A stretch of DNA of 19,303 nt, taken from JADJOY01 sp964450125. GTDB taxonomy: Bacteria; JADJOY01. A program made the translations under genes and the position numbers. Shown here piece by piece: positions 14,644-19,303 of the stretch. Location of the stretch: NCBI GenBank assembly GCA_964450125.1, contig CAYVDO010000115.1, positions 1 through 19,303 on the forward strand, read 5' to 3'. The first letter of the stretch is position 1. Every line of letters starts with the position of its first letter. Below the pieces are notes generated by a model. It was not told where the DNA came from. It made no database searches and was given only the letters and a program-made list of their open reading frames with translations.

Positions 14644-15981
14644 ATGTCCGATCCCCACGCCGCTCACGAGCAGAAGGTCGCGAGGATCGCCGAGACGCTG
14701 CGCGCGCTGGCGAGCCACGGCGAGCACGCGCACATCGAAAAAGGCGGCGTGCATCACTTCGTGCCGCTGCCGAAGGACCCACGCTTCGGCGGGCGCGTTG
14801 TTGACGCGTCATCGCTCGATCAGGTTCTCACCATCGACCGTGAGCGCCAGGCGTGCGTCGCGGAGCCCGGCGTGACCTTCGCGACCCTGGCCCGCGCCAC
14901 CCTCGCCCACGGGCTCATCCCCACGGTCGTCCCGGAGTTGGAAGGCATCACCGTGGGCGGCGCCATCGCTGGCTGCTCGGTGGAGTCGATGTCGTATCGC
15001 TACGGCGGCTTCCACGATTCCTGCAGCGAGTACGAGATCGTCACCGGTAACGGCGAGATCCTCACCTGCTCCCGCGAAGAGCGCCCGCTGGCATTCGAGA
15101 TGATCCACGGTTCGTACGGGACGCTCGGCGTCCTCGCCAAGGCCACGTTCCGCCTCGTGCCCGCCAAGCCGTTCGTGCAGATGCGCTACGTCCGCCACAC
15201 CAGCTTCGAGGACTTCGAACGCGACATGCGTGCGCATTGCGCAGCCGGCGAGGACGACTTCATCGACGCGATCATCCACCGCCCGGACGCGCAGGTGCTG
15301 TGTCTCGGCCGCTTCGTGAATTCGGCGCCCTACACGTCGAGCTACCGGCGTCTCGACATCTTCTACAAGAGCACGCTGGCGCGCACCGAGGACTACCTCA
15401 CCACGTTCGACTACTGCTTCCGCTACGACACGGAGTGCCACTGGCTCACCCGTACGGTACCGCCGCTCGAGTGGAAACCGGTGCGCTTCCTGCTGGGGAG
15501 GTGGCTGCTCGGCTCGACCAACCTGATCCGTGCCTCGGGCACGCTGGCGCCGGTATTGGCGCTCAAGCGGCGCCCCGACGTGGTCTGCGACGTGTTCATT
15601 CCCGCGCGCCGCTTCGGCGAGTTCTGGGAGTGGTACGCGCGAGACTTCGACTTCTTCCCGCTCTGGGTCGTGCCCTACCGGGTTCCGGCGATGTATCCGT
15701 GGATCTCCGCCGAGCATGCGGCGCGCATGCAAGACGACCTGTTCATCGATTGCGCGATCTACGGCAAACCCAACTCCGATCCGAGCGTCGATTGGTCCGA
15801 GCGGCTGGAGGCAAAAACCTACGAGCTGGGCGGCATCAAGACGCTGATCTCGCGCAATCACTACGATCGCGAGCACTTCTGGTCCATCTATCACCGAGAA
15901 AACTACGACGCGGCCAAGCGCGAGCTCGATCCGCGGGGCGTCTTCCCCGGGCTCTACGAGAAGCTCCACAAGGTCGGCTGA
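14644..15981 (+). CDS. DHCR24-like FAD-linked oxidoreductase
   Basis: The 445-residue protein has a PCMH-type FAD domain and resembles delta(24)-sterol reductase (DHCR24), which saturates the terminal double bond of the sterol side chain with NADPH. The similarity is clearest in VVPELEGITVGGAIAGCSVESMSYRYGGFHDSCSEYEIV (95-133), matching the eukaryotic 'LPELDDLTVGG...ESSSHKYG' region, and in GSYGTLGVLAKATFRLVPAKP (156-176). No hydrophobic anchor is seen at the N-terminus. AGGA at 14632-14635 lies eight bases before the ATG. It is inside the mevalonate operon, 61 bases after mvaD and 11 bases before mvaK2, so its substrate may be an isoprenoid made by the pathway. It is not needed for the pathway itself. 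A broader FAD oxidase role (sugar or alcohol oxidation) is the alternative. Confidence 0.82.
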   Translation: MSDPHAAHEQKVARIAETLRALASHGEHAHIEKGGVHHFVPLPKDPRFGGRVVDASSLDQVLTIDRERQACVAEPGVTFATLARATLAHGLIPTVVPELEGITVGGAIAGCSVESMSYRYGGFHDSCSEYEIVTGNGEILTCSREERPLAFEMIHGSYGTLGVLAKATFRLVPAKPFVQMRYVRHTSFEDFERDMRAHCAAGEDDFIDAIIHRPDAQVLCLGRFVNSAPYTSSYRRLDIFYKSTLARTEDYLTTFDYCFRYDTECHWLTRTVPPLEWKPVRFLLGRWLLGSTNLIRASGTLAPVLALKRRPDVVCDVFIPARRFGEFWEWYARDFDFFPLWVVPYRVPAMYPWISAEHAARMQDDLFIDCAIYGKPNSDPSVDWSERLEAKTYELGGIKTLISRNHYDREHFWSIYHRENYDAAKRELDPRGVFPGLYEKLHKVG

Positions 15982-15992
15982 CGGGCGAGGCG

Positions 15993-17117
15993 ATGACGTC
16001 GCTCGACGTGCGCGTTCCCGGGAAGCTCATGCTGCTCGGCGAGTACGCCGTGCTCGAACCCGGCGCCCAGGCGCTGGTTCTCGCCGTGGACCGGTTCGTG
16101 CGGATCCACATCGAGGAATGCGCGAACTTCACGCTGGATTGCCCCGACATCGGCGTCGACTCGCTGACGGGACGCCCGACGCCCGACGGGCTCGCGTGGA
16201 GCCGCGACGGCCAGCCCGCCGACACCACGAAGCTCCGCTTCGTCGACTGCACGCTCCGCCTCGCGATGGCACTCGCGCGCGCGATGGGCCACGAGCCTTC
16301 GCCCTGCCGGATGCACGTCGCGAGCGAGCTCGGCACCGGTCACACGAAAGCTGGGCTCGGCAGCAGTGCCTCCGTCGCCGTTGCCGTTGCCGCGGGTGCG
16401 CTCGCCTGGTGTGGCTTCGACGTCGCGGATGCCGCGGGCCGCACGCGCCTGTTTCAGGTCGCGGCACTCGCCCACTTCCTGGCGCAAGGTCGGCGGGGTA
16501 GCGGCGCCGACGTCGCCGCCGCCGTCACCGGCGGAATCGTCGCCTACAGCAACCCGGGGTTCGAAGCCTTGCTCGACGGCGCGGCGGGCGAGGCCGCGAG
16601 TCCGGCTGCGACGTTCGCGATCCTCGAACGACCGTGGAATCGGCTGCGACTCGCAGGCTTCCCGTGGCCTGAAGGTTCTGCGTTCGTCGCCGCGTCGACG
16701 GGTGAGGCGGCGTCGACGACGCGACTCATCGATCGCGTCGTGGGGCTCACGGGGCACGGCGCCGAGCGATTTCGGGAGCTCGAGCTCACGCTTGGCGAGC
16801 TGGCACGTCGCACCATCGCGGAGGGCTCGGCAGCGGCGCTCGGCGCGGCGATGCGGGCTCATCAGCAAGCACTGGAACGATTCGACGCCGACTGCGGTGG
16901 CCTCGGGATCGTGACGCTCGCGACCCAGCGGCTCGTCGCCATCGCTGCGAAGCTCGACTTGCCTGCCAAGATCTCGGGCGCAGGCGGCGGCGACTCGGTG
17001 GTGGCGATGGTACCGCGCCAGCGCGTTGCCACGCTCACGCAGGCGTATCGTGACGCAGGCGCCGAGACGTTCGTGGTAGCCGATCCCGTCGCCGGCGCCA
17101 CCGTCGTTTCCGCCTGA
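15993..17117 (+). CDS. mvaK2: Phosphomevalonate kinase
   Basis: The 374-residue GHMP kinase phosphorylates 5-phosphomevalonate to 5-diphosphomevalonate, the substrate of mvaD. It shows VPGKLMLLGEYAVLEPG (8-24), typical of the ERG8-like phosphomevalonate kinases, the phosphate loop TKAGLGSSASVAVAV (118-132), RRGSGADVAAAVTGGIV (167-183, Asp173) and KISGAGGGDSVVAM (326-339). Length fits the bacterial form (about 360). The ATG at 15993 gives the normal N-terminus; GAGG lies only two bases before it, so the ribosome binding site is unusually close, but the 11-base gap to the preceding gene suggests coupling. It closes the operon and converges with the ABC permease gene. Confidence 0.93.
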   Translation: MTSLDVRVPGKLMLLGEYAVLEPGAQALVLAVDRFVRIHIEECANFTLDCPDIGVDSLTGRPTPDGLAWSRDGQPADTTKLRFVDCTLRLAMALARAMGHEPSPCRMHVASELGTGHTKAGLGSSASVAVAVAAGALAWCGFDVADAAGRTRLFQVAALAHFLAQGRRGSGADVAAAVTGGIVAYSNPGFEALLDGAAGEAASPAATFAILERPWNRLRLAGFPWPEGSAFVAASTGEAASTTRLIDRVVGLTGHGAERFRELELTLGELARRTIAEGSAAALGAAMRAHQQALERFDADCGGLGIVTLATQRLVAIAAKLDLPAKISGAGGGDSVVAMVPRQRVATLTQAYRDAGAETFVVADPVAGATVVSA

Positions 17118-17157
17118 CGCGGAGCTCGCACGAGCCGGGGCGGGCTGGTCACGTCAG
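17114..17157. terminator. Inverted repeat spanning two convergent stop codons
   Basis: CTGACG (17114-17119) and CGTCAG (17152-17157) are exact reverse complements that contain the stop codons of mvaK2 and of the ABC permease. A smaller inner pair, GCTC 17124-17127 with GAGC 17132-17135, lies between them. A bidirectional terminator is plausible from position, but no T runs are present and the outer stem is short. Confidence 0.3.
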
Positions 17158-18797
17158 TCGGGCGTGTCTCGCGGGACGTCGAAGCGCGCGAAGAGTCGCC
17201 CCACCCACCACACCACCGGCGTCGCGACGACCGCGAACCCCACGCCGGCAGCGAAACCGGCGGCGATCACGTTCGCCCACACGTGCTCGTACACCAGCAG
17301 GCCGAGGCCTCCACCGAGCAGAACCGCGATCGCGAGGGTGGGCATCTTGATGAGCATGATCCCCATGCGGTCCAGCATGCGGAAGCCGCCGGTGTCCTTG
17401 AGCTCGAAACGCTGCGGCATGAGCAGGAAGAGTGCGTTGTCGAGGGCGATGTGGATGCAGTTGAAGGGCGCGATCGCCAACGCCGCCGCGCCCCACCATT
17501 CGAGGCTCACCAACCGCGATGCCACGATCACCACTCCCAACACCAAGACGTGCGCGACGCTGAACAAGAACACCGTGGGTAAGAGCTGCCCGAGCGCGAT
17601 CGCGCTGGGATGGAGGGGCAGCGTCTTCAGCAACGACATGCGATCGAGATCACGCCGGAAGTCGAACGGGAATTGCTGCGTCACGCTGAGCGTCGCGAAG
17701 AGGATCAGCCCGAGGGTGACCTTCCCCGCCGCCGAGTCGGCGAGCGTGGCGTCGCTCTGCACCAGGAGCACCGGCAGGAGCGCGACCATCACCATCACGC
17801 CGATGGCCGTCGCCAGGCCGCGTGCGTTGCGCATCGCCTCGGTCGCCTGGCGCCATGCGATCGGTCCCACGCCGCCGAGGCGTGGAGGCGTCGGCAGCGT
17901 GATTCGTGTGGCGATCGGGGCGGCGCTGGTGTAGACGCCTCCGCCCGAGCGCATCCGAGCCGCGCGGGTTTCCATCTCCTGCTGGACGCGGACGGCACCT
18001 TCCTCGAACGAAACGTCGAGAACGAGCATCGCCCCGAGCATCGCGCCGAGGATGGCGAACGCCGTCAGCAGCGCGCGGCCGAAAGTCGCGAGATCCCGCG
18101 CCAGAAAGACCTCGAGGAAGGGTCGGGTGGGCGCGGTGAGGGCGCGAGCCAACGGCGTCTGCGACAGGGCTTCGACCGTGTCGCGCACACTCCGCCCGCC
18201 AGCAACGCGGCTTTCCGAGAACGCGTTGATCGCCAACAACCCGATGAGGAGCAACATCGGCGCCAGATACGGGCTGCGCGTGCGCACTTGCACGGAGGCT
18301 GCGGCGAAAGCGAGCACCGAGAGCTTCGCCACCCATTGCAGAAACACGATCGTGAGAAAGATGCCTGCCACTCCTGCCCACGGATTGGGCGCGTGGTGCG
18401 CCATGAAGAGCGTGAGCCAGAGCGCCGAGACCAGTCCCACACCCAGTCGCGCGACGATGTTGTAGAGCACGAGCTGGCGGCGCGGGATCGGCGCCGGAAA
18501 CAGGAAGTCGATCTCCGAAGGGCGGAAGTGCAAGCCGTAGCCCACGGCGATCCCGAGCAGCGCGAGCAACGACAGCACCAGAGGTCCCCACAGCCGATAC
18601 CCGGGCTCGAGGGCGAGCGCCGCCTGCAGCCGCCACGGCGAGAAGAACTGGAGGAATTGCGGAGCGAGGATCGCTGCCAGCGCGAGGCCGCTCAGCACCG
18701 ACAACACCCGACGCCGCGGCCCGCGGGTGCGTCGCGCCAGCTGCCGCAGCTTGCGGCGCGGGCCGCGTCGCAACAGGTAGAGAAGCCCGGGGTTCAC
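17154..18797 (-). CDS. ABC exporter permease
   Basis: The 547-residue protein is rich in membrane helices, with more than ten hydrophobic segments such as VLSVLSGLALAAIL (31-44), LWGPLVLSLLALLGIAV (69-85), and several between 170-190, 243-260, 329-347, 405-426 and 485-530. It has no ATPase motifs and is coupled to an ABC ATPase gene, so it should be the membrane part of an ABC-2 type exporter; it resembles the large 'putative ABC exporter' permeases. Two cytoplasmic segments look alike: RPSEIDFLFPAPIPRRQLVLYN (92-113) and RDLDRMSLLKTLPLHPSAIALGQ (382-404), each before a helix, suggesting two homologous halves. The GTG start at 18797 overlaps the ATPase stop as GTGA. The cargo is unknown. Confidence 0.85.
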   Translation of the reverse strand: MNPGLLYLLRRGPRRKLRQLARRTRGPRRRVLSVLSGLALAAILAPQFLQFFSPWRLQAALALEPGYRLWGPLVLSLLALLGIAVGYGLHFRPSEIDFLFPAPIPRRQLVLYNIVARLGVGLVSALWLTLFMAHHAPNPWAGVAGIFLTIVFLQWVAKLSVLAFAAASVQVRTRSPYLAPMLLLIGLLAINAFSESRVAGGRSVRDTVEALSQTPLARALTAPTRPFLEVFLARDLATFGRALLTAFAILGAMLGAMLVLDVSFEEGAVRVQQEMETRAARMRSGGGVYTSAAPIATRITLPTPPRLGGVGPIAWRQATEAMRNARGLATAIGVMVMVALLPVLLVQSDATLADSAAGKVTLGLILFATLSVTQQFPFDFRRDLDRMSLLKTLPLHPSAIALGQLLPTVFLFSVAHVLVLGVVIVASRLVSLEWWGAAALAIAPFNCIHIALDNALFLLMPQRFELKDTGGFRMLDRMGIMLIKMPTLAIAVLLGGGLGLLVYEHVWANVIAAGFAAGVGFAVVATPVVWWVGRLFARFDVPRDTPD

Positions 18798-19303
18798 GAG
18801 GCGCCGGCGGACGGCGGCGAGGCCGCCGCGCCGCGCTCGGTCGCGTGGAAGAAGATGTCCTCGAGGGTCGCGTCGCCACGCAGCCCGTCGAGCTGGGCCA
18901 GGATCTCGTCGCGTGAGCCGAAGAAGAGCCGCTTGCCCTCGGCGAGGATCAAGTAGCGCGTGCACAGCGCTTCGAGCTGCGCCAGGAGGTGCGAGCTCAC
19001 GATCACCGCCGCGCCCGCGGCGGCGCGCTCGCGCAGCACGTCGTAGAGCGTGCGAATGCCGCGCGGATCGAGCCCGGTCATGGGCTCGTCGAGAAGCAAC
19101 GCGCGCGGATCGTGAAGCAGCGCGCAGACGGTGGCCACCTTCTGGCGCATGCCGCGCGACAGCTCGTCGGCGAGGGTTTCGGCGCGGCTGCCGAGATCGA
19201 AGCGCTCGAGCAGCGTGCGACCCTGCAACTGCCACTCGCTCACTCCGTACACCTTCGCCGTGAACTCGAGGTGCTCCCAGATCGTCAGGCTCGGGAAGAG
19301 GTG
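18794..19303 (-). CDS. ABC transporter ATP-binding protein (5' end outside window)
   Basis: The frame is open to the window edge, giving the last 169 residues of an ABC ATPase; the Walker A motif lies beyond the edge. Visible are the post-Q-loop segment LFPSLTIWEHLEFTAKVYGV, typical of DrrA/CcmA-like exporters, the ABC signature LSRGMRQKV, Walker B ALLLDEPMTGLDP and the switch histidine in VIVSSHLL. The tail ending in LEDIFFHATER is the common C-terminus of this group. It supplies the energy for the permease encoded directly after it with a four-base GTGA overlap. An in-frame GTG at 19252 is internal, not the start, because conserved sequence continues before it. Confidence 0.92.
   Translation of the reverse strand, partial: HLFPSLTIWEHLEFTAKVYGVSEWQLQGRTLLERFDLGSRAETLADELSRGMRQKVATVCALLHDPRALLLDEPMTGLDPRGIRTLYDVLRERAAAGAAVIVSSHLLAQLEALCTRYLILAEGKRLFFGSRDEILAQLDGLRGDATLEDIFFHATERGAAASPPSAGAS

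Noticed and set aside
15237..17117. A 626-codon open frame ending in phosphomevalonate kinase
   Set aside because: Its first 252 codons overlap the DHCR24-like gene out of frame and have no motifs; the kinase starts at 15993.
17154..19235. A 693-codon open frame for the ABC permease
   Set aside because: The first 146 codons overlap the ABC ATPase out of frame; the GTGA overlap sets the permease start at 18797.

Overview
The window is very GC-rich, densely coded bacterial DNA. Third codon positions are mostly G or C, GTG starts are common, and long antisense open frames arise as by-products. It carries a bacterial mevalonate-pathway operon with class II HMG-CoA reductase and type 2 isopentenyl-diphosphate isomerase. 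It also has an exported TldD-like protein and a small non-coding repeat with CAGGCTGCTGAAA-type ends. Together these would fit a myxobacterium or other former 'Deltaproteobacteria' relative. That placement is an inference; no rRNA or taxonomic marker is present.

Left part (1-9600): a dGTPase-type HD hydrolase (dgt) is followed by about 435 bases without a gene, the second half of which is a MITE-like repeat. The repeat abuts the stop codon of a minus-strand, signal-peptide-bearing TldD-family metalloprotease. Divergent from it is a pair of plus-strand genes: a class V aminotransferase of the cysteine desulfurase type, and a GT39/ArnT-like membrane glycosyltransferase with a beta-sandwich-like tail. 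A perfect 15-bp inverted repeat lies directly before the aminotransferase and covers its likely ribosome binding site. A small unknown protein, a HAD hydrolase, a DHH phosphoesterase and a small exported protein follow, the last three on the minus strand.

Central part (10166-17117): this is the most coherent unit, a plus-strand operon of fni (idi2), mvaA (HMG-CoA reductase), mvaK1, mvaD, a DHCR24-like FAD oxidoreductase and mvaK2. The five pathway enzymes cover everything from HMG-CoA to IPP/DMAPP; HMG-CoA synthase and thiolase are not in the window. fni/mvaA and mvaA/mvaK1 overlap by GTGA, implying translational coupling. The DHCR24-like gene inserted between the two last kinase/decarboxylase genes is the most interesting item. 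Its best-characterised relative reduces the terminal isoprene-derived double bond of a sterol side chain, so it may modify an isoprenoid made by this operon.

Right end (17154-19303): a convergent minus-strand ABC exporter pair, with the ATPase cut by the window edge and a 547-residue permease whose two halves look alike. I found no tRNA, rRNA, CRISPR array or intact transposase gene.
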